The translations under genes and the position numbers were made by a program. Shown here piece by piece: positions 24,364 through 33,427 of a DNA stretch of 64,000 bases; position 1 is the first letter of the stretch; each line of letters starts with the position of its first letter. A model generated the notes under the pieces. The model was not told the DNA's origin, ran no database searches, and saw nothing but the letters and a program-made list of their open reading frames with translations. The DNA lies in contig NZ_AHCD03000035.1 in assembly GCF_000238295.3 (NCBI RefSeq), forward strand, positions 186,001 through 250,000, given 5' to 3'. The DNA comes from Pseudoalteromonas rubra (lineage in GTDB: Bacteria > Pseudomonadota > Gammaproteobacteria > Enterobacterales > Alteromonadaceae).

Positions 24364-27300
24364 GCTGGCTAAGTAAGTGGTTTATCAATAACCCGGTAGC
24401 GGCCAATTTGCTGATGGCAATGGTGATCGCCGGCGGTCTGCTGGCATTCGGTCAGCTCAGGGTGGAGTCGTTTCCACAGATTGCGCCGTCCAGCATTAGT
24501 ATTCAGGTCGCTTATCCGGGTGGCACTGCCAGGCAAATTGATGAAAGTATCACACAGCGTGTTGAGGAGTCAGTCAGTGCTATTGCAGGCATTAAACAAA
24601 TAACCAGTCAATCACAGGCCGGGTTATCAACTGTGACGGTGCGTAAGAAGCCTGATGCGGATTATGACAAGTTGCTGGAAGACATACGTAATCAGGTTAA
24701 TACGATCAGTCACTTTCCTGTGCAGGCAGAAAAACCCATAGTAACACGCGATGAATTTACCAATCTTGCTGCGTTTGTCATTGTCTCTGCTCCACGCAGT
24801 GACGAAGCATTGCAGCAGGTGGCAAGGCAGGTAGAGCTGGCACTAAAAAAGCATCCGGATATTTCCAGCGTCAGCAACTGGGGCGCACGCGAGCCCAGGT
24901 TATTTATCGAGCCTGAACCTGATACTTTGTTACGGTATGGCATGACGATAGAACAACTTGCCAGCACGATAACACAAGCGTCACTTGAAACACGTAGTGG
25001 ACAACTTAAACACGAGGGAAGTCGTATTACCCTGCGTGGTGATGGCTATATCAGTGCGCTGGGTGAACTAAGAAAATTGCCAGTGATCAACGGCTCTTCT
25101 GGTGAAATTACCCTGGGTGAAATTGCCACTGTGCGCCGTGGCTATGAGCAAAGCGATGCTATCGTGCGTAACAATGGTATGCCAGGTATCGCGTTGATGG
25201 TCAGCACCAGTCAGAGCGACAATTTACTGGATGTGAGCGAAGCGATCAGTGACACCCTTGCTGAACTTAAGCCTCAGCTTGCAGAAGACATCATCATCAC
25301 GACCATGGCTGATATGGCCCCTTACATAGAAGAGCAGCTGGAAAGGCTCGGCACGAGTGCCTGGCAGGGGTTACTCATTGTGATCATATTATTGGGCATA
25401 TTTCTTAATCTCAGGCTGGCGTTCTGGGTGGCGGCTGGGATCCCAGTTGCAGTTTGTGGCACCTTATATGGCATGCAGCTGCTTGACTACAGCCTGAATG
25501 ATATTACTTTGTTTGGATTCATTCTCGTATTGGGTATTTTGGTAGACGATGCAGTTGTTGTAGGTGAAGCGATTGATGAACACCAAAATCGCAATTCGAA
25601 TTACAAGCAAGCGGCATACACAGGTGTTGAATCTGTCACAGTGGCAACCGTATTTGGTGTGCTGACAAGTATTGCGGCATTTTCACCTATGCTGTGGATC
25701 AACAATGATCTGGCGAAGCTGTTCGCTGGCTTTTCAGCGGTTGTGATTCTGGCGCTATGCTTTTCATTGGTTGAGAGTAAATTTATTCTGCCATCTCACC
25801 TGGCCGCGATGTCTCGTCAGGGCACCCGCAGCGGAGTCATCGCAAATATTCAGAACAAGACACGCTGGGCGCTGAGTCAGTTTATACATCATATCTACAC
25901 ACCCGCATTGCGCATAAGCCTAGGGCACAAAAGGTCAACCCTGGTGGTTTTTCTATCCGCTTTTATACTGGCTTATGGTTTATGGCTGGGTGGTGCGATA
26001 CGCAGTACTTTGTTTCCTGAAATTCCGGGTCGATATGTGACCGCCAAAGTAACATTGGAAGAGGGGGCGCCTCTGGGTTTACAGATCCGAGGATTGAGTC
26101 AGCTTGAATTGAGTGCACAGGCGACCGGTCAGGCATTGCAAGCCGAGCATGGCCTGAGTACCAACCCGATGAAGAACATTCTGGCCTGGTCCAATGGTTA
26201 TGGCGACCTTGAAGTCACTGCTGAACTGACATCGGAAGCATTAAATGCGCTACCAGCAAACACTTTGAGCAATACCTGGCGCAAGCAAGCTGGCAAAATA
26301 GAGGGGAGTTATGCGCAGCACTTCAGTGCAGCGGAGCCACCAGCGGGTGGGACTTTTTTGGCTATTTCATCGCCTGATGGACGCTTAGCTAAGCAGATCA
26401 GTGATCAACTCCGTGACAGGCTAACTGCATTACCCGGCGTAAAAGATGCCCGAGATGATTTTCAGGCTGAACAACGGCAAATTCGGGTCAGGCTGAATGC
26501 ATTTGGTCGACAGCTGGGGCTGACGCAGTCACACATAGCTGAAGTGGTAGCCAATGCTCTGGGTGAGCGCGAAGTACACCGGCTACTCTATCAGTCGCAG
26601 GAGTTAAAGGTTGTGCTGCGTTTTCCAAAGCATGCTGTTCGAACTGAACATGAGTTACTGGATATGCACGTGATGCTCGATGATGGTCAGAGTGTTGCAC
26701 TGGGAGATGTTGCTGAACTCAATTATCAGCATGAGCCTCAGCTGTTGCAGCGTCGTGATCGTGAACGGGTGATCAATCTATACTGGTCTCAGGATCGGGC
26801 TGTAGGATCGCCGGAGCAAACATTGGATCTGTTACAAAGTGACATTGATAAACTCATCAGCCAGTTTCCACAAGTGACCATTAAGCCTGCGGGCGAGTAT
26901 GAGGAAATAGAAGAGGTCAACAAGGGCTTTAAGGCTGCGCTTATACTGACCTTAATGCTCATTTACGTGTTACTGGCAATCCCGCTGAAGTCCTATTGGC
27001 AGCCCTTAATTATTATGGCTGTGATCCCATTTGGATTTGCCGGTGCTATCTTTGGCCACGCCATCATGGACTTGCCAGTTAGCTTGCTGTCTTTGTTTGG
27101 CATGATGGCCATGACAGGTATTGTGGTGAATGATGCTTTGGTACTGATAACGCGCTTTAACACTGAATACCGTCAAGGTATAGCGCCAGCCCAGGCATTG
27201 ATCAACGCTGGCACCGGTCGTTTTCGGGCGATTTTTTTGACCACGATAACCACAGTGTGCGGCCTGTTACCTTTGTTGTTTGGCACGTCTGAGCAGGTAC

Positions 27301-27452
27301 AGTACTTAAAACCTGCGGCGGTATCTCTGGTGTTTGGAGAACTATTTGCTACCTTAATCACCTTATTTTTAATCCCGGTATTGTTAGGCATGTTTCATCG
27401 CAAACCTTTGCCAGCAGCGCAATCTGCACATGAGGCAGCCACGCTAAGTTGA
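24360..27452 (+). CDS. RND-family efflux pump inner-membrane transporter
   Basis: 1,030 residues, the normal size for AcrB-like pumps, coupled to the adaptor by an ATGA overlap. Begins with the helix MSWLSKWFINNPVAANLLMA and FPQIAPSSISIQVAYPGG; two large periplasmic loops and twelve helices follow. The TM4 proton-relay motif GILVDDAVVVGEAIDEH near residue 390 is intact, as is the TM10-region GFAGAIFGH...TGIVVNDALVLITRFN. Divergence from AcrB in the porter loops suggests the HAE-3-like or metal-independent drug branch, but the substrate cannot be read. The neighbouring AraC gene may regulate it. Confidence 0.9.
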   Translation: MSWLSKWFINNPVAANLLMAMVIAGGLLAFGQLRVESFPQIAPSSISIQVAYPGGTARQIDESITQRVEESVSAIAGIKQITSQSQAGLSTVTVRKKPDADYDKLLEDIRNQVNTISHFPVQAEKPIVTRDEFTNLAAFVIVSAPRSDEALQQVARQVELALKKHPDISSVSNWGAREPRLFIEPEPDTLLRYGMTIEQLASTITQASLETRSGQLKHEGSRITLRGDGYISALGELRKLPVINGSSGEITLGEIATVRRGYEQSDAIVRNNGMPGIALMVSTSQSDNLLDVSEAISDTLAELKPQLAEDIIITTMADMAPYIEEQLERLGTSAWQGLLIVIILLGIFLNLRLAFWVAAGIPVAVCGTLYGMQLLDYSLNDITLFGFILVLGILVDDAVVVGEAIDEHQNRNSNYKQAAYTGVESVTVATVFGVLTSIAAFSPMLWINNDLAKLFAGFSAVVILALCFSLVESKFILPSHLAAMSRQGTRSGVIANIQNKTRWALSQFIHHIYTPALRISLGHKRSTLVVFLSAFILAYGLWLGGAIRSTLFPEIPGRYVTAKVTLEEGAPLGLQIRGLSQLELSAQATGQALQAEHGLSTNPMKNILAWSNGYGDLEVTAELTSEALNALPANTLSNTWRKQAGKIEGSYAQHFSAAEPPAGGTFLAISSPDGRLAKQISDQLRDRLTALPGVKDARDDFQAEQRQIRVRLNAFGRQLGLTQSHIAEVVANALGEREVHRLLYQSQELKVVLRFPKHAVRTEHELLDMHVMLDDGQSVALGDVAELNYQHEPQLLQRRDRERVINLYWSQDRAVGSPEQTLDLLQSDIDKLISQFPQVTIKPAGEYEEIEEVNKGFKAALILTLMLIYVLLAIPLKSYWQPLIIMAVIPFGFAGAIFGHAIMDLPVSLLSLFGMMAMTGIVVNDALVLITRFNTEYRQGIAPAQALINAGTGRFRAIFLTTITTVCGLLPLLFGTSEQVQYLKPAAVSLVFGELFATLITLFLIPVLLGMFHRKPLPAAQSAHEAATLS

Positions 27453-27506
27453 CTTGGGGCACGGCCTGGGCGATAGTGGTCGCCCCGGAAAAACCTGTGA
27501 GCCTGT

Positions 27507-28406
27507 ATGTCAGCAGACAAAGATCCCGCGTTTAATCTGGTGCCAGAAATTGCTTTGCTGGCGCCGCTACCTGAACATATGCGAAAGCGATTCGAGCAGG
27601 CGTTATTGTTGATGCATGAGCAGTTAGAAGAGGGCTTTAGCTGGCAGCAAATAGCCAAAAAGAGTGCTATTTCATCTTTTCATTTTCATCGTCAGTTTAG
27701 CAAACTCTTCAACGAAACACCGGGCCGATACCTGAGTCGGATCCGGCTGCAATATGCGGTTTACTATTTGCTTTATCACGATGCACTGTCTATTACTGAC
27801 ATTGCGCAGTTGTGTGGTTTTGCGTCTTCGCAGGCATTGGCTAAAGCGCTCAAGCGCGAGCTGGGGACCACCGCAAAAGCGATTCGCCTGATGGCACAGC
27901 AGGCAACGCCTCAACAAACTAAGGTTTTGATGGATAAACTGGCACATCCAGGAGATTCCGGGTCGCTGGAAAAGCAGCTGGCAGAAGCGCTGCCATGTAC
28001 GCTCGAGTACTGTGAAGCGCGTTACTTCAAAGCCGTTCCCAGTGATACCTCTGACTGGGATCAGATCCTGGATCATTATGAGGAGCAGTCAGTAGGCTTG
28101 CTGGGTATTACAAAAATGACCGAGCTGGAGAAAAGCTGGTCGGCCATAGAGACTCAGATTGCAAAATCAGTCGAGCCAGGTGAACCCCATGATGCGGTGA
28201 TTGAAAGCGGTCATTACTTTTGTTGCCGGGCATATCTGTTGTCGGATGTAGCTTATAGTCAGGTACTTCATACTTTGTTTGAGAAAGCACAGCAGGAAGG
28301 ATATAACATTGATCCTGAGGGTTCTTTTATCGAGTGGATCGAGGGAGTGGATCTGGAGCAATATGGTGGGATCACGATGCAGTTTCAGATCCCCGTTATC
28401 GCCTAA
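27507..28406 (+). CDS. AraC-family regulator with GyrI-like ligand domain
   Basis: 299 residues. Residues about 25-125 contain two helix-turn-helix units of AraC type: SWQQIAKKSAISSFHFHRQF and ISITDIAQLCGFASSQALAKALKRE-like (LSITDIAQLCGF, residues 91-102). The C-terminal ~150 residues look like the GyrI/SoxS-associated small-molecule binding domain (ECGHYFCCRA-like strand at ESGHYFCCRAYL). This SoxS/Rob-like layout commonly controls efflux genes, and the gene follows the pump by 54 bases. Its target being that operon is inferred. Confidence 0.85.
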   Translation: MSADKDPAFNLVPEIALLAPLPEHMRKRFEQALLLMHEQLEEGFSWQQIAKKSAISSFHFHRQFSKLFNETPGRYLSRIRLQYAVYYLLYHDALSITDIAQLCGFASSQALAKALKRELGTTAKAIRLMAQQATPQQTKVLMDKLAHPGDSGSLEKQLAEALPCTLEYCEARYFKAVPSDTSDWDQILDHYEEQSVGLLGITKMTELEKSWSAIETQIAKSVEPGEPHDAVIESGHYFCCRAYLLSDVAYSQVLHTLFEKAQQEGYNIDPEGSFIEWIEGVDLEQYGGITMQFQIPVIA

Positions 28407-28428
28407 TTAGATAGTGCAGGAGCAGAAA

Positions 28429-28752
28429 ATGGCGTGTTTATTTGTCTACGGAACATTAGCACCCGGTCGTCCAAACGAGCATATTCTCGCTGGGCTCAAA
28501 GGCCAGTGGCAACCTGGCTTTGTCAAAGGCCATTTGCAAAATCAGGGTTGGGGGGCTGAGTTAGGTTATCCGGGCCTGATTTTAGACACGGGCGCGGGGG
28601 AAGTATCAGGTTTGGTGTTTAGCTCATCAGAGCTTGATGCTCATTGGCAGAGGCTCGATGAGTTTGAAGGCGAGCACTATAAACGCGTAATAGCGCAAGT
28701 GCGGTTAGACAATGGTGAAATAATATCTGCTTACGTCTATACCTTAGCGTGA
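28429..28752 (+). CDS. Gamma-glutamylcyclotransferase-fold protein
   Basis: ATG 28429 after AGGAG with six-base spacing. 107 residues beginning MACLFVYGTLAPGRPNEHIL, the hallmark YGTL-x-P-G strand of the GGCT/AIG2-like family. The acid expected to act as catalytic base is in RLDEFEGEHYKR. Family members cleave gamma-glutamylamines or have unknown activity. It comes 22 bases after the AraC gene and is probably co-transcribed. Confidence 0.85.
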   Translation: MACLFVYGTLAPGRPNEHILAGLKGQWQPGFVKGHLQNQGWGAELGYPGLILDTGAGEVSGLVFSSSELDAHWQRLDEFEGEHYKRVIAQVRLDNGEIISAYVYTLA

Positions 28753-28913
28753 TGACCGGGTAGCCAAATCTGATCAGACAAGCATGTCAATAATTGACAC
28801 TTTTCGAAAATTCAGTCTACGTTTAATTAACCGCAGTTTAATGCCTGTGTGATTCCGACACAGAACATTATGCTTGCGAGCGCGTGCTTTCACCTTTGCT
28901 CAGAGGTTAATTG

Positions 28914-30659
28914 ATGATCCAGTCACTCTTCTTTAATAAGTCGGATAACACTCAGGCTATCCTAGATCAGGCTATTGACGCCGTGATCAGTATCAACACC
29001 AAAAACAATGTTACGTACATGAACGAAGCCGCTGAAAAGCTGTTTGGCTACAGTAAAACGGAGGTGATTGGGAAAAACGTGAAAATGCTCGTCCCGCGCG
29101 AATTTTCAACCAATCACGATCAATACGTCAATGCCAATCGCAATGGCGGCCCGGACAAAATTGTTGGCACGGCTCGTGACATTCAAATAGAAACCCGCAG
29201 TGGTGACACGAAGTGGTGTAGCCTGTCTTTATCTAAAGTACGTCAGTCTGACGGTATTCATTACACAGCCTTTATAAAAGACATTACGGTGCAAAAAGAG
29301 GCTCAGGAGCGCATTGATCAGACGCTTGAGCAGTGTATTGATGCCGTTGTGTCGATTGACCACAACAATATCGTGACTTTTTTTAACCCGGCTGCAGAGC
29401 GCTTGTGGGGTTATCAGCGTGACGAAGTTATTGGCCATAATGTGAAAATGCTGGTGCCCAGAGCGATACAGGGTAACCATGACGAAATGGTCAATCGTAA
29501 TCGCCGCACCGGTGAAGATAAAATCGTTGGTACTTCCCGGGATGTTGAGATTGAACGTAGCGATGGTCAGGTGCTTTGGGCTAATTTGTCGTTATCAAAA
29601 GTCAATGTGGCCGGCAAAATTGCCTACACGGCATTTGTTAAGGATATTACCGAAGAAAAAGCACAGCGTGATCAGATAGCGTTGCTTTCTTTGGTTGCGA
29701 ATGAAACCGATAACTCGGTGATCATAACCGATGCAAACGGATTAATTGAATATGTGAACCCCGGCTTTACTAAGCTGTCTGGCTACGACCAACACGAGGT
29801 TCTGGGTAAGAAACCTGGCCATGTTTTACAGGGCAAACATACCTCACCCGATACTAAAAAGCGTATCAAAAAGAATCTGGAACAACGTACCCCGTTTTAT
29901 GAAGAGATCCTGAATTACACCAAAGAGGGTGAACCTTATTGGATCAGCTTAGCCATTAACCCAGTATTTGATGAACAGGGCAGCTTGATACGCTTTGTGT
30001 CAATTCAGGCGAATGTTGATAGCACTAAACGCGTTGCATTAGAAAATGATGTGCGCCTGAAAGCAATTGGTGAGGCAAATATTGTACTGGAGTTTGATCC
30101 TCAGGGAGAGCTGACGTTGATCAATCCTATGGGACTCAGTGCACTGGGCGCCACGGATCAGCGAGCAGTACAACAACTGCTTAAAACGCTGTCAAGCTAT
30201 CTCAGTGATGAACAATGGCAGTCGATACGCACAGGCCAGTTCGTGAAAACACAACTTGCTTTGCCTACTGGCCTAAGCGAAGTACAAATAGACGCTGCAA
30301 TTTCTCCGGTGTTGGATGAAGATGGCAAGCTCAATAAAATTCTGCTCTATGGTACGGATGTTTCAGAGCGCAACGCGGTCCTGACAGAAACGCACCATGC
30401 GATGGCACAGGTATTGTCTAAGATTAGCACCATCATTAATACCATCAATAGCATCTCAGATCAGACTAACTTACTTGCACTGAATGCGGCGATCGAATCG
30501 GCTCGGGCCGGTGATGCTGGCAGAGGCTTTGCCGTGGTTGCTGATGAAGTAAGGAGTCTCGCAATGCGAACCACAGAGTCCGCAGGAGAGATTGGTGGCC
30601 TGATCGACGAAACACGTCAGCACGTTGATCAACTAAGCAGCTATATTCAGGCTAAGTGA
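28914..30659 (+). CDS. Cytoplasmic chemoreceptor-like protein with multiple PAS domains
   Basis: ATG 28914 with AGAGG seven bases upstream (TTG 28911 is adjacent). 581 residues. Three clear PAS/PAC units: residues ~10-125, ~130-245 and ~250-375, the first two near duplicates (each with EVIGKNVKMLVPR or EVIGHNVKMLVPR and KIVGT[AS]RD[IV]EIE); a weaker fourth PAS-like unit spans ~380-490. The C-terminus is a short receptor signalling hairpin with the conserved tip DQTNLLALNAAIESARAGDAGRGFAVVADEVR. No transmembrane segment is present, so it senses an internal signal such as redox or oxygen through a PAS cofactor. Confidence 0.9.
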   Translation: MIQSLFFNKSDNTQAILDQAIDAVISINTKNNVTYMNEAAEKLFGYSKTEVIGKNVKMLVPREFSTNHDQYVNANRNGGPDKIVGTARDIQIETRSGDTKWCSLSLSKVRQSDGIHYTAFIKDITVQKEAQERIDQTLEQCIDAVVSIDHNNIVTFFNPAAERLWGYQRDEVIGHNVKMLVPRAIQGNHDEMVNRNRRTGEDKIVGTSRDVEIERSDGQVLWANLSLSKVNVAGKIAYTAFVKDITEEKAQRDQIALLSLVANETDNSVIITDANGLIEYVNPGFTKLSGYDQHEVLGKKPGHVLQGKHTSPDTKKRIKKNLEQRTPFYEEILNYTKEGEPYWISLAINPVFDEQGSLIRFVSIQANVDSTKRVALENDVRLKAIGEANIVLEFDPQGELTLINPMGLSALGATDQRAVQQLLKTLSSYLSDEQWQSIRTGQFVKTQLALPTGLSEVQIDAAISPVLDEDGKLNKILLYGTDVSERNAVLTETHHAMAQVLSKISTIINTINSISDQTNLLALNAAIESARAGDAGRGFAVVADEVRSLAMRTTESAGEIGGLIDETRQHVDQLSSYIQAK

Positions 30660-30838
30660 GTTAAGTGATTTGAGTTATTGTGGACTTTTATGTAGCGGTA
30701 AATGGCATAGCTGCACCGGTGCATTTGCCGCTTTTTAGATGTGTTAAGCACTTTTTTACTGGGAGATTCATCCTATAGGTTTTTTCTGTCGTATATATGC
30801 TTATACAGGCGGGTCGTTTTTTATAGAGTTGGATAAAC

Positions 30839-31561
30839 ATGCAGGCTCTTTACTCTTTTAGTTTGGTTTTACTCTTGCTGTGGCCTTTGACGTTAGTGAG
30901 TCAGGGGACATCATCTGACTATTTGGACCAGCTCAGGGTAGTTACTGAAGAGCTACCGCCTTACCAGATGTCCGGTAAAAATGGCCAAATTGAAGGAGTT
31001 GCAGCCGAAAAAGTAAATAGAGTACTAGCTACCTTAGAAATCACATCGAACATTGAAGTAATGCCCTGGGCGAGGGCATATAAAACTGCGATCAATGAGC
31101 CTGGCACGCTCATTTTCTCAATCGTACGTACGCCAGCCAGAGAGAATCTTTTTCACTGGTTGGGTGTGCTGATGAGCACTAAAACTTACCTTATTTCATT
31201 ACGAGAGCGAACCGATATTGAAGTCGAGACGTTGTCGGATCTCCTAGACTACAAAGTAGGGGTTAAACGTGACGATGTTGTTTATCAGTTTCTGGCTAGC
31301 AAGAATATGTTAGACACTATAGTCGTTTTACCTGAGACCTTTGTGACTGTGAAAATGTTGCTGCGGGGCAGGGCCGACATAATTGCAGCGTCTCCGATAC
31401 ACCTTGACTACATGTGTGAGCAAATTGGATGTACACGAGATGATTTTAATTTTTTGTTCGAACTGGATGAACTTAGTAATGACTTTTATCTTGCCGCCAA
31501 TAAGTTAACTCCTCCTGACATTATTCTCTTGTTAAAGCAAAAGCTTTCAGAATTAGAGTGA
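30839..31561 (+). CDS. Periplasmic substrate-binding-domain protein (SBP_bac_3-like)
   Basis: 240 residues starting at ATG 30839; no strong ribosome site. Signal peptide 1-23 with hydrophobic core SFSLVLLLLWPLTLVS. The mature part fits the extracellular solute-binding type 3 fold: LRVVTEELPPYQMSGKNGQIEGVAAEKV near 32, the second-lobe segment YKVGVKRDDVVYQFLAS and the return helix LLRGRADIIAASP. No transporter genes are adjacent; many such orphan proteins in marine gammaproteobacteria are of unknown role. The ligand is not deducible. Confidence 0.8.
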   Translation: MQALYSFSLVLLLLWPLTLVSQGTSSDYLDQLRVVTEELPPYQMSGKNGQIEGVAAEKVNRVLATLEITSNIEVMPWARAYKTAINEPGTLIFSIVRTPARENLFHWLGVLMSTKTYLISLRERTDIEVETLSDLLDYKVGVKRDDVVYQFLASKNMLDTIVVLPETFVTVKMLLRGRADIIAASPIHLDYMCEQIGCTRDDFNFLFELDELSNDFYLAANKLTPPDIILLLKQKLSELE

Positions 31562-31994
31562 GTAATAAGGTCAGGGCAACAAATAAAAGTCACGTTCCAC
31601 TTCTCATCCACTCGCCAATTCACGTTATTTTTGGCTGCCCGCTATTCGGTCACTGCATTTGGGAAAATTATGGTGATGTGTTTTTCAGAAAAGGGCCTTC
31701 GGTATTGCGAGCGCTACACCAATTGAGTGAAGAGTCTGTTCATCTAATAAGCCTATTGCACACAACCATTGATGCGTAATGGGTACCAAGTGAGGTTACA
31801 AATTAAGGATCATGTTGCTGCACTGGTGCAATGTAGTGAATAAACATGAGGTATCGATATCAATGCGTTCAGATCTTAAATATGACGCTTACATTAAATA
31901 TTTCTGCATTTGATATTTGTGATTGCTTTTTGAACAAAATAGCAACACACTGATTGTTACCAATATTGGTGCAATCATGTAAAGGAGAATAACA
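31562..31994. other. A+T-rich gap upstream of the double-glycine peptide gene
   Basis: 433 bases. A 73-codon frame at 31558-31779 overlaps the solute-binding gene stop but has no family resemblance or ribosome site. The 3' end should carry the promoter and leader of the peptide gene at 31995; AAAGGAG lies ten bases before its ATG. No repeat or RNA gene was recognised. Confidence 0.4.
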
Positions 31995-32162
31995 ATGACA
32001 TTGGTACTCAACAAGAAGAAGGTAAAAAACCTGTCTGAGCAGGCGGCCCTGGCAAACGGTAAAACACGTCAGATCGGTGGCGGAATATCTGCCATGGGAT
32101 GTGGCCCTATCTCAGACCCAAACTACTCTTGCCCTGTCTCTATTAACGGCTACTCGTGCTAA
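31995..32162 (+). CDS. Double-glycine leader peptide, bacteriocin/RiPP-like (55 aa)
   Basis: ATG 31995 with AAAGGAG eight bases upstream. 55 residues: a basic amphipathic leader (MTLVLNKKKVKNLSEQAALA start) ends in RQIGGG at residues 25-30, followed by a 25-residue Gly/Ser/Pro-rich tail with three Cys (36, 46, 55). A tail with Cys after a GG processing motif is the standard bacteriocin/RiPP form, and LNKKK-x-KNLS leaders recur in small Pseudoalteromonas peptides. No modification enzyme, peptidase-transporter or immunity gene is adjacent. Function is inferred; it could also be an exported toxin or signal. Confidence 0.7.
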   Translation: MTLVLNKKKVKNLSEQAALANGKTRQIGGGISAMGCGPISDPNYSCPVSINGYSC

Positions 32163-32207
32163 TTAAGGGCAATTCTAAGGGGTAGGTCTTATGGCCTGGC
32201 CCTTTAC

Positions 32208-32406
32208 TAATACCTATTTCATTAAATACCTGTTCAATTTGAAGGGGCAAGTGTGACACTAACGGTGTTATAAGGTATGAGTTCGAAAAATTTCGCCTCG
32301 CCTAAACAGATGTAAGAGTCTCAGCGATAGCAAGACGTGAGATCGGTATTATCGATTCTATTTTCTCGCCTCAAAATAGAACACTAAATTAAGCGAATTG
32401 GTATAA
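32208..32406. repeat. Small repeat element, copy 1 (MITE-like)
   Basis: About 199 bases, with ends TAATACC and TTGGTATAA forming an imperfect terminal inverted repeat. It aligns over its full length, in opposite orientation, with 59110-59304. Shared landmarks in order: TTTGAAGG, CTAAC, CTCAGCGATAGC, TATTTTCTCGCCTCAA and AAACTGGTATAA/GAATTGGTATAA-type end. It lies 45 bases after the stop of the peptide gene and codes for no protein. Same-length copies with matching ends point to a non-autonomous miniature transposable element. Confidence 0.75.
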
Positions 32407-32486
32407 CACTTCTTCGAGGCGCGTATAATTTCAAGAAAACAATATAGAAAAGTAGTTCGGTAGAATCCTGTACGGAAGAAAGAACA

Positions 32487-32915
32487 ATGGACTATAAACA
32501 TACCCAAATCGGTACCGCTATATTGGCCGTTATGGGCACATCTGCCTTGGTGCTTGCATACAGCGCTATTGTTAAACCCGCAGACAACGCGAATTTTGCC
32601 TTTCTGGTTGTTGGCGTTGTCGCCATTTTGTTTAGTTCGCTGACTATTAAAATAGGTGAAGGGCAGATCCGTTGGTTTTTCGGCCCTGGCTTTTGGCGTA
32701 AATCTCTCGATTACACACAAATAGACTCGGCAATAATTATAAAAACTAAATGGTATAATGGCCTGGGTATTTGCCTGCTATCTACCGGCTGGCTGTATAA
32801 TGTTTCCGGTCTGGACGCCGTAGAACTCAAACTAAAAGATGGGACCACTGTCAGCTTAGGCACTAACGAACCCGAAAAATTGCTCGAAACGATTAAAAAA
32901 GCGCTTGAGAGTTGA
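32487..32915 (+). CDS. Two-helix membrane protein of unknown function
   Basis: 142 residues, with AAGAAAGAACA before the ATG. Two hydrophobic helices at ~11-29 and 37-55. The following ~85 residues look like a small beta domain (IGEGQIRWFFGPGFW, TQIDSAIIIKTKWYNG, VELKLKDGTTVSLGTNEPEKLLETIKKAL), resembling bacterial PH-like domains that sit behind two membrane helices. No partner is apparent. Starts 80 bases after the repeat element. Confidence 0.65.
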   Translation: MDYKHTQIGTAILAVMGTSALVLAYSAIVKPADNANFAFLVVGVVAILFSSLTIKIGEGQIRWFFGPGFWRKSLDYTQIDSAIIIKTKWYNGLGICLLSTGWLYNVSGLDAVELKLKDGTTVSLGTNEPEKLLETIKKALES

Positions 32916-33012
32916 TGGCATGTTGAGGATGGGCCAAGCCTAGTATTATTTAAGGATTTAACCTTATTGTGATTATAATTGACGCAGGCATCGATTTTTC
33001 AAGGAAATGGCA

Positions 33013-33366
33013 GTGTATATAGGTGAAGTGGCAAAGAAAACCGGTTTATCCGTCAAAGCAATCCGATTTTATGAAGAGAAAGATCTGATCATAGCACCGA
33101 AGAGACAAGGGGTGTATCGGGTTTATACCCCAGAACATATTGAGGTGTTGAAACTGATCTCAGAAGCTAAGGGCCTGGGGGTGACCTTAGCAGAGCTGAA
33201 GGGGGTCATTAAATATCACAATGGCAGCGCAAATTGGACTGAGATTAACGCTTTTCTTGTGGTGATAAAGCAAAGACTTGAAAACGAGTTGCAGGCCATT
33301 TCTGAAAAATTAGCCAAGTTAGATATCTGCATAGGCTCAATCAATTCTTGTCAAAAAACAGCTTGA
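33013..33366 (+). CDS. MerR-family transcriptional regulator
   Basis: GTG 33013 is preferred: AAGGA at 33001-33005 is seven bases upstream, while ATG 33007 would leave only one base. 117 residues. Residues 1-70 carry the winged helix-turn-helix (YIGEVAKKTGLSVKAIRFYEEKDLI, YRVYTPEHIEVLKLI); a leucine-rich coiled coil follows and ends in two Cys (107, 113), which could be a ligand or metal site. It is 62 bases upstream of an NAD(P)H-dependent oxidoreductase gene, a common MerR/target arrangement. Confidence 0.85.
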   Translation: MYIGEVAKKTGLSVKAIRFYEEKDLIIAPKRQGVYRVYTPEHIEVLKLISEAKGLGVTLAELKGVIKYHNGSANWTEINAFLVVIKQRLENELQAISEKLAKLDICIGSINSCQKTA

Positions 33367-33427
33367 CTCTTCCCTTAACGGGAGACTCTAAGATGTTCAT
33401 TGTTTACCTAAATTGAAGAGGAAAATA

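Noticed and set aside
28786..28830. TGATCA-containing stretch as a fourth ChrR-type promoter
   Set aside because: The -10 does not match (no CGTA after 18 bases), so it does not fit the pattern of P1-P3.
31558..31779. 73-codon open frame overlapping the solute-binding gene stop
   Set aside because: Starts at a GTG inside the stop region but has no ribosome site, motif or hydrophobic pattern that suggests a protein.
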